The notes: a model not told the origin generated them from the letters alone. Counted from the first letter of the stretch, positions 25,118 through 34,206 are shown. The stretch: 64,000 nucleotides of DNA from Streptomyces qinglanensis (GCF_900111245.1 NZ_FOGO01000011.1:62001-126000); one strand, 5' to 3'. Made by a program: numbers and translations.

Positions 25118-26336
25118 CCACCAACCACCCCGCGATCTCGCGGACCGCTCCCGCTCCCCCGCCGCGGGTCGTGACGGCACGGGCGGCGGCCCGCACCACG
25201 TCGTGGGCGTCCGCGACGGCGACGGGCCATCCGGCGAGCGCGAAGCACGGCAGGTCGTTCGCGTCGTTGCCCGCGTACAGCACCCGCTCGGGCGCGATCC
25301 CCCGCTCCTCGCACCACTGCTTGAGCGCCAGGTCCTTGCGGTCGATGCCGTGCAGTACCGGCAGCCGCAGCTTGGCGGCGCGGGCCGCCACGACCGGGTT
25401 GGTCTCGGTGGAGAGGATCAGCACCTCCAGGCCCGCGCGGCGCAGCGCGGCGATGCCGAGCCCGTCTCCGCGGTGGACGGCGACGGTCTCCCGCCCTTCG
25501 GTGTCGATGTAGACGCGGTCGTCGGTCTGCGTGCCGTCGAAGTCCAGTACGACGGCGTCCACGTCCTCCCGCGTCGGCAGGGTGCCCGGACCGGCGCGGT
25601 GCGCGTCCAGCAGCGGCGCCAGCAGGCGGGCCCGGGCGAGGTCGTGCGGGTCGTCGACCTCCAGGACGCGGGCCGGGTCGGTGCGGACGACGGCCGTCCG
25701 CCCGAAGAACCGGTGGCCGGACTCCCGGAACCCCATGGCGTCCATGGCATAGGCGGCGCCGGTCTCCAGCAGGTCCTCGGGCCGGTCCTGGCGCCGGGGG
25801 CGTACGGAGCGGTCGTGGTTGACGCCGTAGGCGCTGCCGCTCGTGCCCGGAGCCTCCGCAGCGCCGGAAGCGGCCGCCGGGGTGTCGCCGTCGCGCCAGA
25901 CGAAGCCGTGGAACGGCGCCACGGTCAGGGCGCTGTCCGCGCCCTCCTCGATGACGGCCGCCGCCACCCGCTCGACGTCTTCGCGTACCAGGAAGGGGCT
26001 GGTGCACTGCACGAGCAGCACGGTCTGCAGCGGTCGGTGATGCCGCTCCTCGTAGACGTCCATGGCGTGCAGGACGGCCGTCTCGCTGCTGGCCAGGTCG
26101 CCGGCCAGGTCGGCGGGCCGGTCGACGACCTCGGCTCCGGCGGAGCGGGCCGCCTCGGCGATGGCGGGGTCGTCGGTGGAGACGACGACGTCGGTGACGT
26201 TCCGCGCGGCCAGGCACTCGCGTGCCGCGCGGGCGACGAGCGGAACGCCCGCGACCGGTGCGAGGTTCTTGGCGGCCACGCCCTTCGACCCGCCCCGGGC
26301 GGGTATCACCGCGAGCACGGCGGGGGTTGGGGACAT
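25104..26336 (-). CDS. Cytidylyltransferase-HAD phosphatase fusion (CMP-nonulosonate synthesis)
   Basis: A 410-residue two-domain enzyme. Residues 1-225 are a NeuA-type CMP-acylneuraminate cytidylyltransferase: IPARGGSKGVAAKNL, VVVSTDD, LLVQCTSPFL. Residues from about 258 to the end are a KdsC-like HAD phosphatase with nucleophile motif LDFDGTQTDD, STETNP and AGNDANDLPCF. The fusion would dephosphorylate the 9-phosphate and activate the sugar with CTP. The ATG at 26336 has AGGAG 6 bases upstream. An open frame continues upstream to a GTG overlapping the previous stop, which would add a 60-residue Ser/Pro/Ala linker, so the start is not certain. Confidence 0.88.
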   Translation of the reverse strand: MSPTPAVLAVIPARGGSKGVAAKNLAPVAGVPLVARAARECLAARNVTDVVVSTDDPAIAEAARSAGAEVVDRPADLAGDLASSETAVLHAMDVYEERHHRPLQTVLLVQCTSPFLVREDVERVAAAVIEEGADSALTVAPFHGFVWRDGDTPAAASGAAEAPGTSGSAYGVNHDRSVRPRRQDRPEDLLETGAAYAMDAMGFRESGHRFFGRTAVVRTDPARVLEVDDPHDLARARLLAPLLDAHRAGPGTLPTREDVDAVVLDFDGTQTDDRVYIDTEGRETVAVHRGDGLGIAALRRAGLEVLILSTETNPVVAARAAKLRLPVLHGIDRKDLALKQWCEERGIAPERVLYAGNDANDLPCFALAGWPVAVADAHDVVRAAARAVTTRGGGAGAVREIAGWLVGAEL

Positions 26337-26521
26337 GCTGGCTCCTGGATGAGGCGAGGATGCGGACAGAGCGGCGCTGCCGGGTGCATGCGACGGCACG
26401 GACGACGAGGACGACGGCACGGGAGCACCGGAAGACAGCGCGGACGCCGAGGGCGGCACAGGAGCACCGGACGACGACGCGGGACGGGCACCGGGCGAGG
26501 CGGCGTCGCGAGGCGGCACGG

Positions 26522-28072
26522 TCACAGTTCGCCCGCCTTCCGGATCAGCGGGGCGACGCGCTGGACCCCGTGCCGGTAGGCGCCCCGGGCCGCCTCGCGG
26601 ACGACGCGCCGTACGGCACCGCGACCGGCGGCGCCGAGGCCGTCGGAAGCCTCGGCGGGGCTTCCGGCGCCCGGTGATCCGTCCTGTTCGAGCCCGTAGC
26701 GCCGCAGGATGCCGGGCAGGTAGCCGGGGGCAGTGCGGAGGGTGTAGTAGGGCGCGAGCGGCGGCAGCCCGCCGCCGGCCGCGCGGCCGACCAGGCGGGC
26801 GACCCGGTCGCGGGCCGCGGCGAAGCCGTCGCCGCCGCGCACGCCCTGCCGCAGCGTCCACTTCTCGTCGGCTTCCGGGAGCAGGCCGTCGTCGAGTTCG
26901 TCCCAGGAGGCGAGGCAGCCGGAGCCGGTGAAGTAGTGGTTGCCCAGGGCTTCGCGGACGCCGAGGTCGGTGAGGACGGCGGTGGGTACGCCGCGGTGCA
27001 GGGATTCGAGCGCCGCGGTCGAGCTGACCGTCACCAGCAGGCCGCCGGTGTGCCGCGCCCGGTCCAGGATCTCCCCCATGTTCCCGTAGACGAGGCGGCA
27101 GTTGGGCGGCAGTCCGCCGTCGGCGCCGTCGCGTCCGCCGGGCAGCTTGCGGACGAGCTTCTGGTACGGGAGCTCCTCGATGTGCGTGGTGTGCTCGCCG
27201 GGCTTGCTGCGCAGTTTGATCAGCACCTGCCGCTCGGGGTGGCGCAGCGCGTGGTGCACGGCCCGGCGGAGCAGGTAGGCGCGGTCGGCGCGGCCCGCCG
27301 GGACGGAGGGCTGCACCGCGAAGACCACGGTGAACGGCCCGTCGGCGGCCTCGCCCGCGGAGGGTGCCGCCGTACCTTCCAGGAACGGCAGCGCGCACTC
27401 GGCCACGCTTCCGGCGTCGGCGCCCACGCCCTCGTACACCGCGCGGAACCGGTCGGTGTCGAAGGGCGAGTTGGCGAGGACGAGGTCGGCACCGTGCCGC
27501 AGCAGCAGTCCGTCGGTGAGCTTCTCGTAGACGACGCCGACGTAGCCGGTGACCACCACGGGGCGCCGCTGCCGGAGCAGTTCGCCGTCCGGCCCGCTGT
27601 CCGCCGCGGCTGCGGAGGCGGCAGCGGCCCTCGCGGAAGCGGCAGCGGCCCTCGCGGAAGCGGCTTCGCCGGAGGCGGCACCCCCGGAAGCAGCGCCGTC
27701 GGCCGCGGCCCGCCGCAGCCCGTGCAGCATGGCCTGCACGGCGCCGCCGACGCACGCGAGGACGACCAGGTCGTAGGCGCCGGGCGCAGTGGCGGCGCGG
27801 AGGAATTCGGCGGTCGTGACCTCACGGAGGGAGTCGACGCCGACGCCGACCTCGGCGAGCTGGCGCGGTGTGGGTGTGGCGCGGCCGCGCAGCAGCAGGC
27901 CGTCGACGGCGGCCTCGGGGGCCAGCCTGCGGGCGGTCAGGACACCCCATTTCCAGCGGGTGTCGGAATCCGCGAGGACGACCACCCGGCGGGGCGCCGT
28001 CCGCTCGCCGGAGGCGGTTCCGGTCGGCGCGGCCGGGTCGTTCGCTGCGGAGGGGATTTCTCGTGAGGGCAC
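26522..28072 (-). CDS. DUF6716-like putative glycosyltransferase
   Basis: About 516 residues, GTG start at 28072 preferred; a TTG at 28111 is an alternative. N-terminal part has RRVVVLADSDTRWKWG, the family opening, then a Rossmann-like GAYDLVVLACVGG. The central part has VVTGYVGVVYEKLTDGLLLR and LVLANSPFDTDRFR. The C-terminal half shows QVLIKLRSKPGEHTTH and VTVSSTAALESLHRGVPT, a GT-B-like donor-site loop. An Ala/Ser-rich insert (about residues 125-160) interrupts the first half. The stop overlaps a possible GTG start of the next gene. It belongs to the cell-wall nonulosonate locus; the exact reaction is unknown. Confidence 0.72.
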   Translation of the reverse strand: MPSREIPSAANDPAAPTGTASGERTAPRRVVVLADSDTRWKWGVLTARRLAPEAAVDGLLLRGRATPTPRQLAEVGVGVDSLREVTTAEFLRAATAPGAYDLVVLACVGGAVQAMLHGLRRAAADGAASGGAASGEAASARAAAASARAAAASAAAADSGPDGELLRQRRPVVVTGYVGVVYEKLTDGLLLRHGADLVLANSPFDTDRFRAVYEGVGADAGSVAECALPFLEGTAAPSAGEAADGPFTVVFAVQPSVPAGRADRAYLLRRAVHHALRHPERQVLIKLRSKPGEHTTHIEELPYQKLVRKLPGGRDGADGGLPPNCRLVYGNMGEILDRARHTGGLLVTVSSTAALESLHRGVPTAVLTDLGVREALGNHYFTGSGCLASWDELDDGLLPEADEKWTLRQGVRGGDGFAAARDRVARLVGRAAGGGLPPLAPYYTLRTAPGYLPGILRRYGLEQDGSPGAGSPAEASDGLGAAGRGAVRRVVREAARGAYRHGVQRVAPLIRKAGEL

Positions 28073-28105
28073 GTCTTCGACGCTAGGAAGGGATTCCGGA
28101 AGGCG

Positions 28106-28162
28106 GCCCAACGCGGCGGCAACAGCCGGTTAACAGCACACCGACGAATGCCCAACGCGGCG
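28106..28162. repeat. 13-base direct repeat, 44-base period, in the divergent promoter
   Basis: GCCCAACGCGGCG occurs at 28106-28118 and 28150-28162. The 44-base spacing is four helical turns. It flanks the putative start region of the minus-strand operon and may be a regulator site. Confidence 0.45.
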
Positions 28163-28175
28163 ACGGGGAAAGCCC

Positions 28176-28208
28176 GTTCACCATCCCGCCACGCGCCGTT
28201 CACTCACG
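28176..28208 (+). promoter_or_regulatory. PHO-box-like direct repeats (PhoP site candidate)
   Basis: Three 11-base units: GTTCACCATCC, a degenerate CGCCACGCGCC, then GTTCACTCACG. Units one and three match the GTTCACC core that Streptomyces PhoP recognises, with exact 22-base spacing. It lies between the divergent operons for the nonulosonate wall polymer. Confidence 0.5.
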
Positions 28209-28259
28209 GGTCCGCCGCAGGTCAAGACGGGGCGGGACGTGAACCCTAGGGTCCTTCGG

Positions 28260-29444
28260 GTGGTCAAGCTCTCCGTCATCGTGCCGTTCTACAACGTGCA
28301 GTCATACGCCCCGGAAACGCTCCGGAGTCTCCGGGCGAACGCCCGCCGGGATTTCGAGTTCGTTCTGGTCGACGACGCTTCCCAGGACGGAACGCCGGAA
28401 ATTCTGGAGCGGGCCGAAAAAGATCTCCGGGACGTGGCGCAGGTGGTCCGGGTCCGGCATGCGCGCAACGCCGGTCTGGCGACGGCCCGCAATTCGGGAC
28501 TGGACCGGGCGGGAGGCGAGTTCGTCACGTTCCTGGACGGGGACGACTGGCTGGCGCCCGGCCACTATCCGCGGCTTGTGGCCACCATCGAGCGGCTGGG
28601 CTGCGACTTCGTCCGCACCGACCACGTCCGGTGCACGGGGCGCTCGCGCACCCTGGCCCGGGTGCCGCACGGCCGGCGTGGCGTGGTGGAGGACCCGCGT
28701 GCGGCGATCCTGCCCGCCACCCGCAGCACCTCCGTGGACTACGCCTACGCGTGGGCGGGGATCTACCACCGCAGGCTGCTGGACGAAGGGCTGCTGCACT
28801 TCACCGACGGGCTGCGCACGGCCGAGGACCGGCCGTGGATCTGGCGGCTGCACCGCGAGGCGCGCTCGTTCGCCGCGGTCGGGCTGCTGGGCGTCTTCTA
28901 CCGGCGCGGGGTCGCCTCCTCGCTGACCCGGATCGGGGACGTGCGGCAGCTCGACTTCCTCCGCGCCTTCGACCAGGTGGTCGAGGAGACCGCGCGGGAC
29001 CGGGACGCCGAGCTGCTGCTGCCCAAGGCGGTGCGCACCTACTGCGCGCTCGTCTCGCACCATCTGACGAGCGACGCGTTCGAACCCGCGGTGGCGCGCA
29101 CGCTGCGGACGAAGAGCGCGGCGGCACTCAAGCGGCTGCCCGCCGAGCTGCTGTCGGACGCGCTGGACTCGATGGACAGCGAGCGGTCCGTCCGGTTGCG
29201 GCGGCTCCTCAGGCGTCCGGCCCGCCCCGGACGCGCGGCGGGGGCGGCGGGCGACGCCCCGGAAGCGGTCGACCCTGGCGCGCACACCGCAGAAGCGGCC
29301 GTCCCCGGTGCGCCCGCCACGACACAACCGGACCCGCACGGCGCGCCCGGCCCGAGCCCACACGGCACGGCGGCCACCGAGTCCGGCAGCCGCGGCACGG
29401 AAGCGGCCGATCCCGGCACGCACGACACGGGAGCGGTGGCCTGA
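28260..29444 (+). CDS. GT2-family glycosyltransferase
   Basis: About 394 residues; the GTG at 28260 gives the usual opening VVKLSVIVPFYN, while a GTG at 28239 would add seven residues. GT-A fold marks: FEFVLVDDASQDGTPEIL, RNAGLATARNSGLDRAGGEF and the metal-binding DGDDW. AEDRPWIWRL later supplies the catalytic-base region. Residues after about 325 are a low-complexity Ala/Pro/Gly/His tail. It starts the plus-strand half of the nonulosonate locus, and its TGA overlaps the ATG of the next gene (TGATG). It probably adds a side or primer sugar of the wall polymer. Confidence 0.85.
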   Translation: MVKLSVIVPFYNVQSYAPETLRSLRANARRDFEFVLVDDASQDGTPEILERAEKDLRDVAQVVRVRHARNAGLATARNSGLDRAGGEFVTFLDGDDWLAPGHYPRLVATIERLGCDFVRTDHVRCTGRSRTLARVPHGRRGVVEDPRAAILPATRSTSVDYAYAWAGIYHRRLLDEGLLHFTDGLRTAEDRPWIWRLHREARSFAAVGLLGVFYRRGVASSLTRIGDVRQLDFLRAFDQVVEETARDRDAELLLPKAVRTYCALVSHHLTSDAFEPAVARTLRTKSAAALKRLPAELLSDALDSMDSERSVRLRRLLRRPARPGRAAGAAGDAPEAVDPGAHTAEAAVPGAPATTQPDPHGAPGPSPHGTAATESGSRGTEAADPGTHDTGAVA

Positions 29445-30787
29445 TGCGGACACAGATGTTCCTCGCCAGCACTCTGCACGGCGCCGCCACCCTGGCGGCG
29501 GCGCTCGACGCGGGCTGCTTCGAACCGGCCGAGCAGCGGCTGCTGCTGGTCAGCAACAACGCCGCGACTCCCGAGACGGCGCCGCCGCTGGAGACCGCGC
29601 CGGGCTTCGCGCGGCTGCGCGGCCGCTTCGACCGGGTGTTGTCGTGGAACGAGACGATCCGGCCGCTGCACCCGGCGGGCTGGTCACCGCGCGCGGACGA
29701 CGCCCCGCTGTGGGAGCGGCACCTGCGCCGGATGTGGGACCTGGGGGACGGCCCCGAGGACGAGATCACGCTCGTTCTGGACGCGCTCCAGGACGAGCCC
29801 GCCGCGGCGGTGGCGCGGCTGTTCGCGGACGCGCCGATCGAGGCGTACGCGGGCGGGCTGACGAGCTACGGCCCCACCGGCGGCAAGCTGGATCCGCTGG
29901 TGGGCACCCGGGTGCGCCGGCTGCTCCACCTGGATCTGGTGCCCGGTCTGGCGCCGCTGCTGCTGTCGGAGTTCGGCGTACGGCCCGAGCCTGTCCCGGC
30001 CGGGGCGTTCCGTGCGGTACTGGCCGAGCTCGCGGGGGAAGCGCCGCCTTCGGCGGCCACCGCGCCCCGGGGTGCCGCGCTGCTGCTGGGCCCGTCGCCG
30101 TCCGCGCCGGAGCTGCTCTCCCCGGACGAGGAGGAGCGGCTCCAGGTGCGGATGCTGCGCGGGGCCGCGGCGCGCGGTCACCGCGAGATGGTCCTCAAGC
30201 CGCACCCGGCCGCGCCCGCGGACGTGCCGCGCGCCGTGGAGAAGGAGGCGGGCGAACTCGGTGTCGCGCTGACGGTGGTGGATCCGCGGACACCGGCGGA
30301 GGCGCTGTACGAGCGGACGCGCCCGGCCCTGGTGGTGGGCTGCTGCTCGACGGCGCTGTTGACGGCGTCGGCGCTCTACGGGCTGCCGGTGGCACGTACC
30401 GGTACGGGTCCGCTGCTGGAGCGGATCGCGCCCTACGAGAGCGCCGAGCGGGTGCCGGTGACGCTGGTGGACGCGCTGCTGCCCGATCTGGAGGACGGGG
30501 AGCAGGACGGCCGCGCCCCGCTTCCGCGCGGCGAGTCGGCGGCGCTGGTCCGCGCTGTCGGGTTCTGCATGCAGCCGCGGGTCCTCCCGGCGCTGCGTCC
30601 GGAGGCGGAGCGGTATCTGGCCGAGCGGTTGTCCCCGGCGACGCGCCGCTACTTCACGCGCCGCCGACTGACCGCGCTGGCGTTGCCCGGCGCGGTGCCC
30701 CGCCAGTTCGCGTTCGTCCCCCGCAACCGTGCGGTGCGCCGCGTCGCCCGCCGGGCGCGGGCGCTCAAGCGCGCGGCCCTGGGCTGA
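29444..30787 (+). CDS. Second polysialyltransferase-family protein
   Basis: A 447-residue protein coupled to the GT2 gene. It opens with TQMFLASTLHGAATLAAALD, the beginning typical of alpha-2,8-polysialyltransferase-like proteins. Further marks are LVSNNA, LDALQDEPAAAVARLFADAP, EAYAGGLTSYGPT, the C-terminal REMVLKPHPAAP and the VGCCSTALLTASALYG loop expected at the CMP-sugar site. Unlike the minus-strand paralogue it has no repeat-rich N-terminus. Two such enzymes in one locus suggest separate priming and elongation, or two polymers; that split is inference. Confidence 0.8.
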   Translation: MRTQMFLASTLHGAATLAAALDAGCFEPAEQRLLLVSNNAATPETAPPLETAPGFARLRGRFDRVLSWNETIRPLHPAGWSPRADDAPLWERHLRRMWDLGDGPEDEITLVLDALQDEPAAAVARLFADAPIEAYAGGLTSYGPTGGKLDPLVGTRVRRLLHLDLVPGLAPLLLSEFGVRPEPVPAGAFRAVLAELAGEAPPSAATAPRGAALLLGPSPSAPELLSPDEEERLQVRMLRGAAARGHREMVLKPHPAAPADVPRAVEKEAGELGVALTVVDPRTPAEALYERTRPALVVGCCSTALLTASALYGLPVARTGTGPLLERIAPYESAERVPVTLVDALLPDLEDGEQDGRAPLPRGESAALVRAVGFCMQPRVLPALRPEAERYLAERLSPATRRYFTRRRLTALALPGAVPRQFAFVPRNRAVRRVARRARALKRAALG

Positions 30788-30835
30788 GTCCGGGCCGCGG
30801 GACACGGGGCGGCGCGGCGCGGGGCCGGACCGCGC

Positions 30836-30859
30836 CGGGCGGGGGGGCTCACCCGCCCG
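30836..30859. terminator. Hairpin between convergent genes
   Basis: An 8-bp GC stem (CGGGCGGG with CCCGCCCG) and an 8-base loop, 48 bases after the plus-strand stop and 80 bases from the VOC gene stop. It could serve both directions. Confidence 0.4.
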
Positions 30860-30939
30860 CCGAGCACGCCCGCACCGGGCCCCCGCACCCGGCCCCGCAC
30901 CGCAGGCCCCACGGCGGGCCCCACGACGGGCACAGCAGG

Positions 30940-31311
30940 TCAGGCCGTGGCGACGTAGGTGCCGAAGGACCACAGGTTGCCCTCCGGGTCCCTGGCGGCG
31001 TACTCGCGCGAGCCGTAGTCCTGGTCGGTGGGCGGCAGCACGATCTCCGCGCCCGCCTCCACCGCGCGGGCGTGGTGCGCGTCCGGATCCTGTACCGAGA
31101 CGTAGACCGCGCCGGGGCCCAGCCCCGCCATCAGACCGCTGTCGCGGGCGGTGCCGAGCAGCACGAGGCCGTCTCCGAACCGCAGCTCGGCGTGGACCAC
31201 CGAACCGTCGTCGCCCTCGTGCACGCGGACGGGTTCGAAGCCGAACGCGGCCTGCAGGAAGTCGAGGGCGGCGCGGGGGTCGCGGTAGGTGAGCGCGGGG
31301 TTGAGCGGCAT
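30940..31311 (-). CDS. VOC-superfamily (glyoxalase/bleomycin-resistance-like) protein
   Basis: A 123-residue single-domain protein. AGGAGG lies 7 bases before the ATG. It shows the paired beta-alpha-beta-beta-beta modules: PALTYRDPRAALDFLQAAFG at the start, a central VYVSVQDPDAHHARAVEAGA, and the C-terminal RDPEGNLWSFGTY with the usual metal-site Glu. This is the PhnB/YkcA-like branch, in which function (isomerase, dioxygenase, drug binding) cannot be told from sequence. It converges on the nonulosonate genes and is probably independent of them. Confidence 0.85.
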   Translation of the reverse strand: MPLNPALTYRDPRAALDFLQAAFGFEPVRVHEGDDGSVVHAELRFGDGLVLLGTARDSGLMAGLGPGAVYVSVQDPDAHHARAVEAGAEIVLPPTDQDYGSREYAARDPEGNLWSFGTYVATA

Positions 31312-31551
31312 GCCGGCCCTCCTCGTGCGTCGCGCGCCTCTCCGGGCCGCCGGACCCCTCCGGGCTCTCCGGGCCTCCCCGGTGCGGCGCGCCTGCCGGG
31401 TACTGCTCCCACCCTGGCAGACACCCGCGGCATCGGCCTGCCGAGCACACCCGCCGCGCCGGGGAGAGCCCGGGCGGCGGCCCGGCGGGGAGGCGCACCC
31501 GGCGGGTGCCACCCACGCCGCGGAGGGCCGTTCACCACGCGCCGCGGCCGC

Positions 31552-33039
31552 TCACACCGCCGGGGGGCGCCGTTCGTACCAGCGCTGGTCGGCCTCCAAC
31601 TGGGCGGCGAGGGAGACCAGCAGGGGCTCGCTGTCGGCGGGGCCCAGGAGCTGGGCTCCCAGCGGCAGCCGGTCCGGCTCGGTCACGGCGGCCGGGACGT
31701 TGACGCCGGGCCAGCCGAGGACGTTCCACGGCCAGGCGTACGGACAGTGGGCGATCATCCTGCGGTCGGTCTGCCAGTTGGACAGCCGCGCCAGATCGCC
31801 GATCCGGGGCGGCGGGGTGGCCGTGGTGGGGGCGAGGACGACGTCGTAGCGGTGGAAGATCCGGCCCACGTGGCGGCGCAGCGGCTCCTCGGCGGCCCGG
31901 GCCGCGCGCAGCAGCGGGCCGCCCAGCAGCCGCCCGGTGCGGGCCGCGGCGCGGGTGCGCGGGTCCAGCAGCGCGGGGTCGGGAGTGCGCTGCGCCCAGG
32001 TGCGGATGCCCGCGGTGGCGCGGGGGAGGAACGTCAGCCCGATCGGACCGTAGTGCGGGTCGGCCTCCTCCACCTCGTGTCCGAGTACGGCGAGCCGCTC
32101 GGCGAGGGCGCGCACGGCGGTGTCGACGCGGGGATCCAGCCGCTTCGGGGTGGCGGTGAACGCCCACCGGGTGGAGAGCGCGATCCGCAGCCGTCCGGGA
32201 TCGCGGCCGAGCGCTCCGCGCACGTCCACGGGCGGCGGCCGGTGCAGATCGCCCTCCCGGTTCCCCGCGGCGGCGTCCAGCAGCAGCGCGGCGTCCTCGA
32301 CTGTGCGCGCCAGCGGCCCGAGGACGGTGATGCCGTTGAACGCCTCCGGGTCCGGCCAGGTCGAGATGCGCCCCCGCTGGGGCTTGATGCCGACCAGATG
32401 CGTCCAGGCCGCGGGGATCCGGATCGACCCGGCGCCGTCGGAGCCCAGTGCCGCGGGCACCAGCCCGGCGGCGACGGCGGCTGCCGCACCGCCCGAGGAA
32501 CCGCCGGGCGTGTGGGCCGGGTTCCAGGGGTTGCGGGTGTCGCCGAAGGCGCGGCCCTCGGTGAACGGCCACTGCCCCAGCTCGGGGCTGTTGGTCTTGC
32601 CGACGACGACCGCTCCGGCGGCCCGCAGCCTGCGCACCGCCTCCGCGTCGGCGGTCTTGACGGGGAAGTCCCCGGCGCAGCCGAACGCGGTGGGCTCCCC
32701 GCACACGTCGGTGTCGTCCTTGACCGCGACCGGGACGCCCAGCAGCGGCCGGTCGCGGCCCTGCTCGCGGGCCCGGTCGGCGGCGTCGGCCTCGGCCAGC
32801 GCCGCCTCCGCGCGCACCCTGCGGAAGGCGTTCAGCGTGGGCTGCGTGGCCTCGATCCGGGCGAGCGCCCGCTCGGTGAGCGCCCGGGAGGTGGTCTCCC
32901 CCGCTGCGAGGGCGGCGGCGGCACGGGCGAGTCCGGGCAGCGGCTCCGGCTCGCCGCCACCGGTTCCGGGGGCGGGCGGGGGCTGCTGGGGCCGGGGCTG
33001 CGGCTGTTCGGCGGACCCCGTCCCGGTTCCTGTCGACAT
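31552..33039 (-). CDS. Amidase-signature-family amidase
   Basis: A 495-residue amidase with the Ser-cisSer-Lys triad in place: Lys in VAVKDDTDVCG, cis-Ser in PGGSSGGAAAAVAAG, and nucleophile Ser in LGSDGAGSIRIPA. Length and order match GatA-like amidases and 6-aminohexanoate-cyclic-dimer hydrolases. The N-terminal 35 residues are a Pro/Gln-rich leader with no signal. No GatB or GatC neighbour is present, so a role in tRNA amidation is unlikely; it more likely hydrolyses a xenobiotic or peptide amide. Start ATG 33039, with GAGG 5 bases upstream. Confidence 0.9.
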   Translation of the reverse strand: MSTGTGTGSAEQPQPRPQQPPPAPGTGGGEPEPLPGLARAAAALAAGETTSRALTERALARIEATQPTLNAFRRVRAEAALAEADAADRAREQGRDRPLLGVPVAVKDDTDVCGEPTAFGCAGDFPVKTADAEAVRRLRAAGAVVVGKTNSPELGQWPFTEGRAFGDTRNPWNPAHTPGGSSGGAAAAVAAGLVPAALGSDGAGSIRIPAAWTHLVGIKPQRGRISTWPDPEAFNGITVLGPLARTVEDAALLLDAAAGNREGDLHRPPPVDVRGALGRDPGRLRIALSTRWAFTATPKRLDPRVDTAVRALAERLAVLGHEVEEADPHYGPIGLTFLPRATAGIRTWAQRTPDPALLDPRTRAAARTGRLLGGPLLRAARAAEEPLRRHVGRIFHRYDVVLAPTTATPPPRIGDLARLSNWQTDRRMIAHCPYAWPWNVLGWPGVNVPAAVTEPDRLPLGAQLLGPADSEPLLVSLAAQLEADQRWYERRPPAV

Positions 33040-33238
33040 GGACACCTCGCGGCCTGCTCGTCGGTCGTCGGTCACGCCTGCGCCTACTGTCCCCGATCCG
33101 CACCCGTTTTTAAACCCGCCAGTAACAAAACCGGGCGCGGCACCCGCCGCGGCGATCGGCAGCGGCGACTGCGGGTTCACGGGGCGGCACGCTGGGCAGT
33201 GATGGACCCGTACACCTGTCGAACCTCCGGGGGTGGGG

Positions 33239-34126
33239 ATGCGCGGGAGGGGAGCAACGGCCGTGCGCGGTGCGGCGGTCTCGGCCGCGGTGCTGCTGAC
33301 GGCGGGCGCGCTCGCCGCATGCGAGGTGAAGGATGGAGCGAGCGGCCCGTCCGTGCGGATCTCCACGGCCCCGCAGAAGGCGGCGGGGAAGCCGCCGCCC
33401 GCCCCGGTACCCCTGCAGACGAAGCGCTCGGCACCGGCCCGGCCCGCGCAGCCCACCCGGCCGCAGCAGCCGAAGGCCGCGCAACCGGCCGCGCAGGCGG
33501 TACGGATGGCGCCCGGAGCGCGCGGCGCGAACGTACGCGAACTCCAGGCGCGGCTGCGGCAACTGGGCCACTTCGACCGCAACCCGACCGGCTACTACGG
33601 CCCGGTGACGGCCGGTTCGGTCTCCGCGTTCCAGCAGCGGCGCGGCATGGCCCGCACCGGCAAGGTCACCGACGCGGTGCTGAGCGCGCTGCGGGCCCGC
33701 ACGCACCAGCCCACCCGCACCGAACTGCACCCGCCCACCAGCCGCCCGCCGGCTGCTCCGGACCCGCGCTGCACCACGGGGCGCGCGCTGTGCATCAGCA
33801 AGACGAGCCGCACCGCGGTGTGGATGGTCGACGGCACGGTGCGCACGGCGATGGACGTGCGGTTCGGCTCGGCCTACACACCGACCCGCGAGGGCCAGTT
33901 CAAGGTCGACTTCAAGAGCCGGCACCACCGCTCGACCCTCTACGACAGCCCGATGCCCTACGCGATGTTCTTCAGCCGGGGCCAGGCGGTGCACTACTCC
34001 TCCGACTTCGCCGCCCGCGGGTACGCGGGCGCCTCGCACGGGTGCGTGAACGTGCGGGACAAGAAGAAGATCGCGAAGGTCTTCGCGGAGATCCGCCCGG
34101 GCGACAAGGTCGTGGTCTACAAGTGA
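33239..34126 (+). CDS. Lipoprotein L,D-transpeptidase with peptidoglycan-binding domain
   Basis: A 295-residue exported enzyme. The signal ends in a lipobox-like GALAAC (Cys near residue 28). A Pro/Ala-rich linker leads to a PG_binding_1 domain (about 88-150: ANVRELQARLRQLGHF, then AFQQRRGMARTG). The YkuD catalytic domain follows, with nucleophile Cys in ASHGCVNVRD and the upstream His in AVHYSSD. It should form 3-3 peptidoglycan crosslinks or anchor protein to the wall. Start ATG 33239, right after a GGGGGTGGGG ribosome-site-like run; a GTG six bases earlier is the alternative. Monocistronic, with its own terminator. Confidence 0.9.
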   Translation: MRGRGATAVRGAAVSAAVLLTAGALAACEVKDGASGPSVRISTAPQKAAGKPPPAPVPLQTKRSAPARPAQPTRPQQPKAAQPAAQAVRMAPGARGANVRELQARLRQLGHFDRNPTGYYGPVTAGSVSAFQQRRGMARTGKVTDAVLSALRARTHQPTRTELHPPTSRPPAAPDPRCTTGRALCISKTSRTAVWMVDGTVRTAMDVRFGSAYTPTREGQFKVDFKSRHHRSTLYDSPMPYAMFFSRGQAVHYSSDFAARGYAGASHGCVNVRDKKKIAKVFAEIRPGDKVVVYK

Positions 34127-34206
34127 CCGCGCTCCGCCCGGCAGAACGCCCCGCCCGCGCACCGGGCCGCCGTGCGAACAGCCGGGGAGGAGCGAGGGAG
34201 TGAGGG

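Noticed and set aside
29308..34203. A plus-strand open frame of over 1600 codons
   Set aside because: It runs through the GT, VOC, amidase and transpeptidase genes in a second frame or antisense, and its product is Arg/Gly/Ala-rich with no domain. It is a high-GC artefact.
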